Of a stretch of DNA of 64,000 nt, positions 6,992-15,375 are shown in pieces. The stretch is from BRH-c25 sp012519325 (lineage in GTDB: Bacteria; Bacillota; Clostridia; Lutisporales; Lutisporaceae): the NCBI GenBank assembly GCA_050950645.1, contig JBMNHZ010000001.1, forward strand, positions 186,001-250,000, read 5' to 3'. The notes below the pieces were generated by a model. The model was not told the DNA's origin. It ran no database searches and saw only the letters and a program-made list of their open reading frames with translations. Position 1 is the first letter of the stretch. The number at the start of each line of letters is the position of its first letter. The position numbers and the translations under genes were made by a program.

Positions 6992-9049
6992 ATGGCAGAC
7001 CTAAAGCCGTCGGGACTTTCGATTATCACTCGTTCTGAAAAGCACAAGGAATATGTCATTAATCAGCTAACCAATCTATTGGGATCGGAAGTGCCAATCA
7101 AGGGTTACTCCATTATTGAAGGAATAAAGGATAAAATCTACGATAGGTTGGTACTGATATGCCATGAATACTTAAAGGAATCAGCCATAAAATATATCGA
7201 CCCAAGGTCTGAGATTCTGGTGGCCAGGAGAGCTCTGAATCACTATAGGCTTGAGGATGTATTACACATACCCAATGGGGAAGAAGTATTGTTTGTTGAC
7301 GTAAATAAGTATCTTGCTGAAAACTCCATTTCCCTTCTTTTGGGTCTGGGCATAAACCATATTAAAATGTATCCCTATTATCCCGGTCAAAAATATTTGC
7401 AGCAGGCCAATTATGCTATAACAACAGGTGAAACCCATATTGTCCCGGATTATATAAAAAATGTCATAGATTTAGGTTACAGTAAAATCGACCTGACTAC
7501 AATTACTGAAATCATGCTGAAATTAAATATACTTGATGAAAGAACTAATCTGACGTCCGTCAGATTCTTACAGGATTTTGTATATTCAAGTAAAAAGGTT
7601 GTAAAAGCCTTGGAAACCGCCGACAATATGAAAGAACAGCTTAATACCATACTGAACGTAATAAGTGACGGAATAGTGGGTATCGATAGAAATGGCAAAA
7701 TAATGTTCAGCAACGAGAATGCAAAAAAACTATTCAATTCCAATGGTAAAGGCAATAAGCAGGAAGTATTAGACGACATACTTGATATTGATTTAAAATC
7801 TTCGACAAGTGAAAACTTCGGTTTATACAGGAAGGTCCATGAAATAATGGGTAAAAAAATTCTTTTGACAATGATGCCTATTATAAAAAATTCTGAAAAT
7901 CAAGGAGCTATCATAACCTTCAAGGATCTGTCCGAAATAATGGAAATGGAAAATATAGTCAGAGCCAATTTAGCAAAGAGAGGACATACTGCCAAATATG
8001 ATTTCTCCAACATTGTCGGAAAAAGCAAACAAATAACTGAAACAAAAGAAATAGCAAGGAAGCTTGCCAAAAGCAATTCAACCCTGCTGCTTACAGGCGA
8101 AAGCGGAATCGGAAAAGAATTATTTGCCCATGCAATTCACAAGGCTTCTAATAAACAGCATGGCCCGTTTGTCGCTGTTAATTTCGCAGCACTTCCTGAG
8201 AATCTCCTGGAAAGCGAATTGTTCGGCTATGAGGAAGGAGCATTTACCGGAGCAAAAAAAGGCGGACATGCCGGACTTTTCGAGCAAGCCCACAAAGGAA
8301 CCATATTCCTGGATGAAATAGGTGATGCTTCCTTAAGAATACAGGCCCGCTTATTGAGAGTGCTTCAGGAAAAGGAGGTAATGAGAATAGGGGGAACAAA
8401 AATTCTTCCAATAGATGTAAGAATTATTGCAGCTACAAATAAGGATCTTGAAACCCTTGTGCAATCAGGAAAATTTAGGGAAGATTTATATTACAGGCTG
8501 AAGGTGCTGCCGATCCGTATACCCCCTTTAAGAGAACGAAAAGAAGATATTCCTTTGCTTATTGAAAAAATACTTGAAAAATTTCCAATGAAGAAAAAAA
8601 TGATAATTGGGAACGATGCTATGGATATACTTATGGAATATGATTGGCCTGGAAATATCCGTGAGCTGGAAAATATGATCGAATATCTTTATAATATTGT
8701 CGGTGACGGTGTTGTGAGAAGGAAAGACCTGCCCTTTATCACAAATATCAGATCCTTGAGTCAGGAGAAGACATTAAGAACAATTGAAGATGAAATGCCC
8801 CTGGAAGAGCTTCAAGTCATTCTTTCGGCCCTGAAACGGGCAAAAGACAGAGGAAACCCTTATATCAGCAGGGCGAAGCTGGCAGAAACATGCGGCAAAG
8901 AAATACGCATGACAGAGCAGATGGTGAGAAACAGACTGAATATATTGGCACAATATAATCTGGTAGTAATCCACAAGGGCCCTAAAGGAACACGATTATC
9001 CTCAGAGGGTGAAAGGTATATAAATAAACTAAACCTGTACAATAACTAA
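6992..9049 (+). CDS. Sigma-54-dependent transcriptional activator (PAS, AAA+)
   Basis: Enhancer-binding protein of 685 residues. Residues 1-190 are an unrecognised N-terminal sensor region. A PAS-like domain follows at about 215-310 (NVISDGIVGIDRNGKI, then an asparagine-rich loop). The AAA+ domain starts near 335 with IVGKSKQI. Walker A is GESGIGKE (about 369-376; Ile where most have Thr), the sigma-54 contact loop GAFTGA is at about 415, Walker B is FLDEIGD (about 438), and the RLKVLPIRIPPLRER arginine-finger region follows. The C-terminus (about 600-680) looks like a winged helix (TEQMVRNRLNILAQYNLV) rather than the usual Fis helix-turn-helix. It is divergent from the aminomutase gene with its sigma-54 promoter and is very probably its activator. 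The start follows AAAGGCAGG. Confidence 0.93.
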   Translation: MADLKPSGLSIITRSEKHKEYVINQLTNLLGSEVPIKGYSIIEGIKDKIYDRLVLICHEYLKESAIKYIDPRSEILVARRALNHYRLEDVLHIPNGEEVLFVDVNKYLAENSISLLLGLGINHIKMYPYYPGQKYLQQANYAITTGETHIVPDYIKNVIDLGYSKIDLTTITEIMLKLNILDERTNLTSVRFLQDFVYSSKKVVKALETADNMKEQLNTILNVISDGIVGIDRNGKIMFSNENAKKLFNSNGKGNKQEVLDDILDIDLKSSTSENFGLYRKVHEIMGKKILLTMMPIIKNSENQGAIITFKDLSEIMEMENIVRANLAKRGHTAKYDFSNIVGKSKQITETKEIARKLAKSNSTLLLTGESGIGKELFAHAIHKASNKQHGPFVAVNFAALPENLLESELFGYEEGAFTGAKKGGHAGLFEQAHKGTIFLDEIGDASLRIQARLLRVLQEKEVMRIGGTKILPIDVRIIAATNKDLETLVQSGKFREDLYYRLKVLPIRIPPLRERKEDIPLLIEKILEKFPMKKKMIIGNDAMDILMEYDWPGNIRELENMIEYLYNIVGDGVVRRKDLPFITNIRSLSQEKTLRTIEDEMPLEELQVILSALKRAKDRGNPYISRAKLAETCGKEIRMTEQMVRNRLNILAQYNLVVIHKGPKGTRLSSEGERYINKLNLYNN

Positions 9050-9071
9050 TGAAATTATTGTACAGGTTTAG
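9029..9071. terminator. Bidirectional terminator between convergent genes
   Basis: A 17-bp perfect inverted repeat (9029-9045 with 9055-9071, arm CTAAACCTGTACAATAA) overlaps the stop codon of the sigma-54 activator and ends ten bases before the iorB stop codon. It serves both converging transcripts. Confidence 0.85.
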
Positions 9072-9080
9072 TTCAAATTA

Positions 9081-9659
9081 TTAAAGCTCTATAGCTCTCC
9101 CTTTGTTATAAGCCTTTATGTTTATGTCCACCAGTTTCGGCTTGATTATTTCCCTGATGATTTCTTCCCAGTCTATTTCATCCATTTTGAGAGCTTTTAC
9201 CAAAGCACCGAAAAGTACTATATTCTGAGTCTTGATATTTCCCAATTCCTCCGCTATTTTACCCGCATCAATTACAACTGTTTTAAATGAATCCTGCAGT
9301 GCTTCTATAAGTCCCTGCGGGTATTCTTCCTTGCCGCTCGCAATTGGCATTGAAGGTATCTCGTAGTTATTAACTACAACTACTCCATCCGGCTTAAGAT
9401 ATTCAGCCCATCTTACAGCTTCCATCTTTTCAAAGGAAACCAGTATGTCAGCCTGACCTTTGCCAATTATAGGGGAATAAACCTTTTTGCCATATCTTAC
9501 TTGTGTAGTAACACTTCCACCCCTCTGAGCCATGCCGTGCACCTCGGACATCTTCACGTCATAACCGGCTTTTATAAGCCCTGCAGTCAATATCCTGCTG
9601 ACAAGTATCGTTCCTTGTCCACCGACGCCAACCAATAATATGTTCTTAACATCACTCAT
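9081..9659 (-). CDS. iorB: Indolepyruvate:ferredoxin oxidoreductase, beta subunit
   Basis: Gamma-domain subunit of the 2-oxoacid:ferredoxin oxidoreductase family, 192 residues. It opens with NILLVGVGGQGTILVSRILTAGL and the conserved MSEVHGMAQRGGSV segment typical of IorB. Together with IorA it oxidatively decarboxylates aryl pyruvates (from Trp, Phe, Tyr) to aryl-acetyl-CoA and reduces ferredoxin. The ATG at 9659 is preferred: it lies two bases after the iorA stop codon and behind AAAGGTTGG. A TTG four codons upstream would overlap iorA. Third gene of a ptb-iorA-iorB operon. Confidence 0.93.
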   Translation of the reverse strand: MSDVKNILLVGVGGQGTILVSRILTAGLIKAGYDVKMSEVHGMAQRGGSVTTQVRYGKKVYSPIIGKGQADILVSFEKMEAVRWAEYLKPDGVVVVNNYEIPSMPIASGKEEYPQGLIEALQDSFKTVVIDAGKIAEELGNIKTQNIVLFGALVKALKMDEIDWEEIIREIIKPKLVDINIKAYNKGRAIEL

Positions 9660-9660
9660 A

Positions 9661-11412
9661 TTATTCACCAACCTTTACTATAGCATCGAATTTGCAAACT
9701 TGCATACAAACCTCGCAGCCTACACACATTGACTGCTCAATATATGAAGTGCCGTCTTTGAAGAATACGGCAGGGCATCCTACCTTAAGGCACATTTTGC
9801 ATTTCTTGCATTTATCCCTATCTACCTTGCATTTTGTTTTGAAAGGCGGTAAGCCTTTAATTAGTACACAAGGCCTCTTTGCTACTATTGCATAAGGTTC
9901 CTTGCTGTTTTCAGCTTCTGTAACCACCTCATCCATAGCCTTCAAATCACATGGATCAACTACCTTGACTGTTTTGTAGCCTACTGCCTTCAGTACATCA
10001 ACCGGATCTATCTGTACAGCATCCTCACCCATCAGAGTCTTTCCTGTTCCAGGATTATTCTGATGCCCGGTCATTCCAGTAATCCTGTTGTCAAGTACCA
10101 CAGGAACCATCCTGCCTTTGTTATAAACTATATCTATAGCTCCTGTAATTCCTGAATGGAAGAAGGTTGAATCTCCAACTACTCCAAATACCTTCTTGTC
10201 ACTTCCTGTTGCTTCAAATGCCTTAGCCATTCCCATACCAGCACTAAAGCCTGCTCCCATGCATATGCAGGTGTCTAATGCACTTAGAGGTGGTGATCCG
10301 CCTAATGTATAGCAGCCGATATCCCCTGTAACAACAGTGTTTTTCTTTTTGGACATTGTGTAGAAGAATCCCCTGTGAGGACAGCCGGGGCAGAGCACCG
10401 GAGGCCTTCCTACTACTTTGGCATTAACTTTTTTTGTCTCATTCTCCTTATTCAAAAGAGCCTTTGCAACTATATCGGGATTAAGCTCATACATTACAGG
10501 AATACGCTCTTTGCCAATGCACTTAACTCCTGCAGCTTTTATCTGCTCTTCCATAAAAGGATCAAGCTCTTCAATAATATATACAGTCTCAAACTTAGAA
10601 GCAAATTCTTTAATCAGTTTCATTGGCAGCGGGAATGTAAAACCAAGCTTTAAATATGAAGCATTGTCTCCGAATACTTCCTTTGCGTACTGATAAGATA
10701 TTCCCGCTGTTATTATACCTGTCTTTGTGTTTTCATTATATTCAACCTTGTTAAGAGGTGAACTGCATGCATACTCCTCAAGGGCTTTCATTCTTTCTTC
10801 AACCTTTATACGGGCAATCTTCGCATTGGCAGGAGCTGCTATGAACTTGGCTGCATTCCTCTCATATTTCTTTGGCTCAACTTCTTTTCTTTTACCTAAC
10901 TCTACCACACTTTTGCTGTGGCATATCCTGGTTGTCACCCTGTACAGCACAGGAGTATCAAACTCTTCACTGACTTTGAATGCTTCCTCCATAAAATCCT
11001 TTGCTTCCTGACTGTCACTTGGTTCAATCATCGGAATCTTTCCAAATTTGGCATAGTACCTGTTGTCCTGCTCATTCTGAGAGCTGTGCATACTTGGATC
11101 ATCAGCAGTAGTAAGAACATATCCCCCATTAACTCCCAGGTATGAATAAGTAAATATCGGGTCAGCTGCTACATTCAGTCCAACATGCTTCATAGCAGAT
11201 AAGCTTCGTACTCCTGCAATGGATGCACCAATTGCAACTTCTGTTGCTACTTTTTCATTGGGTGCCCATTCACAATAAATGTCATCCTTGAATTCTACAA
11301 TGCTTTCCAATATTTCCGTGCTTGGTGTACCCGGATAAGCCGCAGCTACTTTGACTCCGGCTTCGTATGCACCTCGTGCAATTGCTTCGTTGCCTGACAT
11401 CAGTTGCTTCAC
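9661..11412 (-). CDS. iorA: Indolepyruvate:ferredoxin oxidoreductase, alpha subunit
   Basis: Large subunit, 583 residues, starting at a GTG 8 bases behind AAGGGGG. The N-terminal pyrimidine-binding domain begins MSGNEAIARGAYEAGV with AAYPGTPSTEI. The thiamine-diphosphate domain follows, with CPGCPHRG near residue 345, GDIGCYTLG and the diphosphate motif GDSTFFHSG...NN. The C-terminal 8Fe ferredoxin domain (from about 530) has CKKCKMC, a lone C in KVGCP, CVGCEVC and a final CKFDA. Cytoplasmic, oxygen-sensitive enzyme of amino acid fermentation. The upstream phosphate acyltransferase gene is 27 bases away; together they could conserve the thioester of the aryl-acetyl-CoA as an acyl phosphate. 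Confidence 0.95.
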   Translation of the reverse strand: MKQLMSGNEAIARGAYEAGVKVAAAYPGTPSTEILESIVEFKDDIYCEWAPNEKVATEVAIGASIAGVRSLSAMKHVGLNVAADPIFTYSYLGVNGGYVLTTADDPSMHSSQNEQDNRYYAKFGKIPMIEPSDSQEAKDFMEEAFKVSEEFDTPVLYRVTTRICHSKSVVELGKRKEVEPKKYERNAAKFIAAPANAKIARIKVEERMKALEEYACSSPLNKVEYNENTKTGIITAGISYQYAKEVFGDNASYLKLGFTFPLPMKLIKEFASKFETVYIIEELDPFMEEQIKAAGVKCIGKERIPVMYELNPDIVAKALLNKENETKKVNAKVVGRPPVLCPGCPHRGFFYTMSKKKNTVVTGDIGCYTLGGSPPLSALDTCICMGAGFSAGMGMAKAFEATGSDKKVFGVVGDSTFFHSGITGAIDIVYNKGRMVPVVLDNRITGMTGHQNNPGTGKTLMGEDAVQIDPVDVLKAVGYKTVKVVDPCDLKAMDEVVTEAENSKEPYAIVAKRPCVLIKGLPPFKTKCKVDRDKCKKCKMCLKVGCPAVFFKDGTSYIEQSMCVGCEVCMQVCKFDAIVKVGE

Positions 11413-11439
11413 AAATTTTACCCCCTTATATAATATAAT

Positions 11440-12345
11440 CTAATTGTTGGCTATTACGCTCCCAAGAGCTATCGATAATAGCTTTGACTCTGAGGAATCA
11501 GCTCTCGAAACAAGTACTATGGGCACCTTTGCACCCATTATAATTCCTGCGGATTTTGCTCCCGCAAAATAGGTCATTGACTTTCCCAATGCATTCCCTA
11601 CTTCATAATAGGGAACCAGCAATATGTCGGCTTTCCCTCCGCCTTCACCCTTAAAGCCTTTATGAGCACATGCCTCGCTGCTTATTGCAAGGTCTAAGGC
11701 AACAGGCCCCTGTACTACAACGTTCATCTCTTCCCATTTGTCTTTCATATCCTCAATTGCTTTTGCATCAACAGTTGCAGGTATTTTGGGATTAACTGTC
11801 TCCGCACCTGCAATACATGAAGCAAAAATTCTTTCCATTTTCATAGCCTTACATACTTTAATCGCATTTTCCAGTATCTGAACCTTCTGTGAAAGGTCAG
11901 GCGCCACATTCATCCCTCCGTCGGTCAAATACAAAAGCTTATTGTAGGTCGGCACCTCATATACCATTACATGGCTGATCAGATTATCTGTCCTGAGCCC
12001 TTCCTCTTTGTCCAGAACAGCTCTCATTATGTCTGCAGTCTGAAGGATTCCCTTCATTAGAAAATCTCCTTTACCCTCTCTTACCAGCTTTACAGATTTC
12101 TTTGCCGCCTGGATCAAATCCGGTTCATCCACTATCTCAAATTCACGGTTCGGGATTCTCAATCCATCCATAATACTAATTATTTTTGCTTTATCACCTA
12201 CCAACACCGGCTCTGCTATACCCATTTCCTTTGCCTGATTTACCCCCTTGATTACATCTTCATCATGGGCTGCAGCAACAACAATCTTCATCTTTTTCTG
12301 GCTTTTTGCGGCCTCCAATAATTCTGTGAAATTCTTAATCATCAT
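11440..12345 (-). CDS. ptb: Phosphate butyryltransferase-like phosphate acyltransferase
   Basis: Member of the phosphate acetyl/butyryl transferase family (301 residues), exchanging CoA for phosphate on an acyl-CoA. The family pattern is visible: MKIVVAAAHDEDVIKG at the N-terminus, VGDKAKI, the central DGGMNVAPDL, and the C-terminal ADILLVPYYEVGNALGKSMTYFAGAKSAGIIMGAKVPI core. The length and sequence style fit Ptb rather than the longer Pta. There is no butyrate kinase next to it. Instead iorAB follow directly, so the natural substrate may be an aryl-acetyl-CoA made by IorAB, with the acyl phosphate passed to a kinase encoded elsewhere (inference). Two ATGs are adjacent at the start; a GAGGTGAG site precedes them. 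It has its own sigma-A-like promoter. Confidence 0.88.
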   Translation of the reverse strand: MMIKNFTELLEAAKSQKKMKIVVAAAHDEDVIKGVNQAKEMGIAEPVLVGDKAKIISIMDGLRIPNREFEIVDEPDLIQAAKKSVKLVREGKGDFLMKGILQTADIMRAVLDKEEGLRTDNLISHVMVYEVPTYNKLLYLTDGGMNVAPDLSQKVQILENAIKVCKAMKMERIFASCIAGAETVNPKIPATVDAKAIEDMKDKWEEMNVVVQGPVALDLAISSEACAHKGFKGEGGGKADILLVPYYEVGNALGKSMTYFAGAKSAGIIMGAKVPIVLVSRADSSESKLLSIALGSVIANN

Positions 12346-12396
12346 CTCACCTCAACACATTGTGTATATATTAAAATTTTTGTTGAATCCATATTT

Positions 12397-12425
12397 ATTC
12401 TACAATATGTTGCACATTCATTCAA
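12397..12425 (-). promoter_or_regulatory. Sigma-A-type promoter of ptb-iorAB
   Basis: On the minus strand TTGAAT (12420-12425), a 17-base spacer and TAGAAT (12397-12402), about 50 bases before the ptb start. No sigma-54 element is seen here. Confidence 0.6.
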
Positions 12426-12455
12426 CCTATACTTAATTGTTTTTAATATTTATTT

Positions 12456-12500
12456 TAAAAACCGGGAAAAGCCATGTTGATTCATACAACATGGCTTTTC
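12456..12500 (-). terminator. Terminator of the hutU-LUD operon
   Basis: A 14-bp stem GAAAAGCCATGTTG/CAACATGGCTTTTC (12466-12479 with 12487-12500). On the minus strand it is followed by CCGGTTTTTAAAATAAAT. It lies 13 bases past the LUD stop codon. Confidence 0.8.
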
Positions 12501-12513
12501 TCAGGCATAAGCA

Positions 12514-13125
12514 TTAATAACCAAGCTCTTTTCCTATAATGATAACCTCAAATTCGGTCTTGTAGGGTCTTCTTTCAATTATCGTAGTAACGCTGCACAT
12601 TCTCTGAGGACTGCTGCAGTCACTGCATTTTCCGGTATGCGCACAAGGAGTGTCAAGCTTTAACCTTCTGGCATTTTTATATGCATTATCTTTAACCCTC
12701 CTCATAGCTGCATCCAGATCTTTTGTAATCTTATTTACTCCACATAAAATAAATACCTTTTTCGGCCCAAAAATCATTGAGGCTACTCTATTGCCGAGTC
12801 CGTCAATATTAACCAGTTTTCCGTCTTCTGTCAGAGCATTTGTGCCGGACAGATACACGTCTGTCTTTTGTGCTTTTTCTCTTGCGTTATCCATTCCTTC
12901 AGGAGTGCTTTCCAACCAATGGAAATATACCTTGTTTCCCCTTTCAATAAGCTTTTGGGGTATACCTAGGGAATTAACGGTGACAGAACCTCCGATTCCT
13001 ACTGTTGCTTCATTATTGATGTTCTCCATCAAATAGTTTACTGCCGAATCCGGATTCTCAAAATATATAGACTTCATATTGTGCTTTTCTAAAGCTTCTA
13101 TTGTTTTCTTAACAGACTCATTCAT
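12514..13125 (-). CDS. LUD-domain (lactate utilization/LutC-like) protein with a cysteine cluster
   Basis: Protein of 203 residues of the LUD/DUF162 family, the fold of LutC/YkgG. Family features are TVGIGGSVTVNSLGI near residue 42, DVYLSGTNALTEDGKLVNIDGLGNRVA around 90-115 and the VFILCGVNKI strand. Near the C-terminus it has four close cysteines (CAHTGKCSDC, then a C seven residues on), suggesting a metal or Fe-S site, as in stand-alone clostridial LUD proteins. The role is not known for these stand-alone forms. It starts 40 bases after hutU and precedes a terminator, so it is probably co-transcribed with urocanate hydratase. The start follows GAGGAGTG. Confidence 0.85.
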   Translation of the reverse strand: MNESVKKTIEALEKHNMKSIYFENPDSAVNYLMENINNEATVGIGGSVTVNSLGIPQKLIERGNKVYFHWLESTPEGMDNAREKAQKTDVYLSGTNALTEDGKLVNIDGLGNRVASMIFGPKKVFILCGVNKITKDLDAAMRRVKDNAYKNARRLKLDTPCAHTGKCSDCSSPQRMCSVTTIIERRPYKTEFEVIIIGKELGY

Positions 13126-13165
13126 ATTATCACTCCTCGTACTTAAAAATAATTCTTAACTGATA

Positions 13166-15196
13166 TTATACCATTGACAGCGCATTTGCCACAGTTCTTT
13201 TAATTAAGCGCTCATCCGGTATAAAGGGCAGTGTTATGTGATCCTTCCCTGCCTGGGTTTTGTTGTATTCCATACTTGTAGTTATGGAATTCTCATTCCT
13301 TGCCCAGGCCCTTCTGGCGACTCCTCCCATAACATCCCAAAGCATTGCATCCTGTATTATACTATCAACACGTTCGCTCCCGTCAAGCACAAGCCCAAAG
13401 CCTCCGTTAATCGCCTTACCTATGCCGACTCCGCCGCCGTTGTGCAGTGCAACCAGGCTCATACCTCTTGCAGCGTTTCCTGCAAAACACTGCACCGCCA
13501 TATCCGCCATTATATTGCTTCCGTCTTTTATATTAGCAGTCTCTCTGAAGGGCGAATCGGTTCCGCTTACGTCATGGTGGTCGCGTCCCAGCATTACAGG
13601 TCCGATCTCACCCTTTCTAACCATTTCGTTGAATTTAAGTGCTATTTTTGTTCTTCCCCATGCATCCTGATAAAGGATCCTTGCCTGAGTTCCGACAACC
13701 AGCTTGTTCTTTTCGGCATCCCTTATCCAAACCCAATTATCCCTGTCCTGGGCTCTTCTTGTAGGGTCAATGCACTCCATTGCTGCGTGGTCTGTCTTTA
13801 TCAGGTCTTCATGCTTACCGCTGAGGCATACCCATCTGAAAGGCCCATAACCGTAATCGAAAAGCTCGGGGCCCATGATATCCTCAACATAGGACGGAAA
13901 TATAAATCCGTCTTTTTCATCGATTCCGTTCTTTGCTATTTCCTTTACTCCTGCATCATATACCGCTTTCATGAAGGAATTTCCGTAATCGAAGAAATAT
14001 GTCCCTTTATCCACCAACTTCTTAATAAGCTCGAAATGATGTCTAAGACTCTTATCTACCAATTTACAGAACTGCTTCCTGTCTTCTTTAAGCATCCTTG
14101 TCCTTTCATCAAAGGTAAGCCCCTGAGGGCAGTAGCCTCCGTCATATGCGGCATGGCATGAGGTCTGGTCTGATAGCAAATGAATTTCTATATTATTATT
14201 AACTGCATATTCAAGCAGATCCACTATATTTCCATGATATGCAATTGATATTGGCTCTTTCTTTTTTAAGTAGTTCTCTGCAATATCAAATACTTCCTTC
14301 AAATCTGAAGAAATCTTTGATATCCATCCCTGACTAAGCCTTGTTTCTATCCTTGAATGATCAACCTCTGCAACTATTCCTACTCCGTTTGCTATTTCCG
14401 CTGCCTTTGACTGAGCGCCGCTCATGCCCCCAAGGCCTGAGGTTACGAAAAGATATCCTCTTAAATCCTCATCGGGCCCTATGCCAAGTTTCTGTCTTCC
14501 TGCGTTTAATATTGTGTTGAAGGTTCCATGAACTATCCCCTGGGGCCCGATGTACATCCAGCCTCCTGCAGTCATTTGCCCGTAGTTTGCAACTCCCATC
14601 TGCATTGCATAATGCCAATCCTTTTGGTTGTCAAACATTCCGACCATTAGTGCATTAGTAATGATTACCCTTGGATCTGTCGGCTTTGAGTGAAACAATC
14701 CCAAGGGGTGCCCTGATTCTATTACAAGGGTTTGGTGATCGGTCATTATTTCAAGGTATTTCTTAATCAGCCTGTACTGCATCCAATTCTGGCATACCTG
14801 CCCCGTTTCTCCGTAGGTTACCAGTTCATAGGGATATAAGGCTACTTCAAAATCCAGATTATTGTCTATCATTACTTGAAAAGCCTTTCCTTCTATACAG
14901 TTCCCTTTATATTCGTCAATAGGCTTTCCATAAATCCTGCCTTCCGGTCTGAATCGATACCCATAAATCCTTCCCCTTGTAATAAGTTCATCCATGAACT
15001 CGGGAGCAAGCTTTTCATGAAGCTCCTCAGGTATATATCTGAGAGCATTTTTTAATGCAACCTCTGCCTGATCGGCAGTCAATGTAAAACCTCTATCCGG
15101 TGCCCTTCTGATGCCTTCTGCAAACTTGGGCATTTCCGGCAGCTGATTGTCAAGCTTTATTGTCATTGCCTCTGAGATTTCATAATTCTTTATCAT
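13166..15196 (-). CDS. hutU: Urocanate hydratase
   Basis: Cytoplasmic NAD-dependent urocanase, 676 residues, turning urocanate into imidazolone propionate, the second step of histidine degradation to glutamate. Diagnostic stretches are the NAD loop TSGLGGMSGAQSKA, the YGQMTAGGWMYIGPQG segment, the active-site cysteine in GGYCPQGL, and the C-terminal SLVALHNGGGVGIGKAINGGFG. The length fits the longer urocanase branch of clostridia. The start at 15196 lies behind GGAGGAATTAAA; an in-frame ATG 27 bases upstream has no site. No hutH, hutI or hutG/F is in this window, so the rest of the pathway must be elsewhere. glnA ends 179 bases upstream. Confidence 0.95.
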   Translation of the reverse strand: MIKNYEISEAMTIKLDNQLPEMPKFAEGIRRAPDRGFTLTADQAEVALKNALRYIPEELHEKLAPEFMDELITRGRIYGYRFRPEGRIYGKPIDEYKGNCIEGKAFQVMIDNNLDFEVALYPYELVTYGETGQVCQNWMQYRLIKKYLEIMTDHQTLVIESGHPLGLFHSKPTDPRVIITNALMVGMFDNQKDWHYAMQMGVANYGQMTAGGWMYIGPQGIVHGTFNTILNAGRQKLGIGPDEDLRGYLFVTSGLGGMSGAQSKAAEIANGVGIVAEVDHSRIETRLSQGWISKISSDLKEVFDIAENYLKKKEPISIAYHGNIVDLLEYAVNNNIEIHLLSDQTSCHAAYDGGYCPQGLTFDERTRMLKEDRKQFCKLVDKSLRHHFELIKKLVDKGTYFFDYGNSFMKAVYDAGVKEIAKNGIDEKDGFIFPSYVEDIMGPELFDYGYGPFRWVCLSGKHEDLIKTDHAAMECIDPTRRAQDRDNWVWIRDAEKNKLVVGTQARILYQDAWGRTKIALKFNEMVRKGEIGPVMLGRDHHDVSGTDSPFRETANIKDGSNIMADMAVQCFAGNAARGMSLVALHNGGGVGIGKAINGGFGLVLDGSERVDSIIQDAMLWDVMGGVARRAWARNENSITTSMEYNKTQAGKDHITLPFIPDERLIKRTVANALSMV

Positions 15197-15275
15197 TTTA
15201 ATTCCTCCATTTTTAAATTTCATATCAACTACTCCTCGTAACTAAACATTATTACTATGTATTTATTACTATTTA

Positions 15276-15343
15276 TTATATCATAAAAATGATATAAGAA
15301 TTGCAATTCCTGCAATTGTTATATCGTAAATTCTTAGGATTTT
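15276..15343. repeat. Palindromes and a degenerate third copy of the ATATCATAAA repeat
   Basis: Between glnA and hutU there is TTATATCAT/ATGATATAA (15276-15284, 15289-15297), then AATTGCA/TGCAATT around 15300-15318. Next comes TATATCGTAAATTCTTAGGA, which resembles the left arm and loop of the repeat near 1122. No T-run follows, so it does not look like a simple terminator of glnA. Confidence 0.5.
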
Positions 15344-15375
15344 GTTAAGCCTGCCTTTATGTACTCAACTATGCT

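Noticed and set aside
13238..14161. A long plus-strand frame of 307 residues opposite hutU
   Set aside because: It lies wholly inside the well-supported urocanate hydratase gene on the other strand and reads as its antisense shadow, with no recognisable domain.
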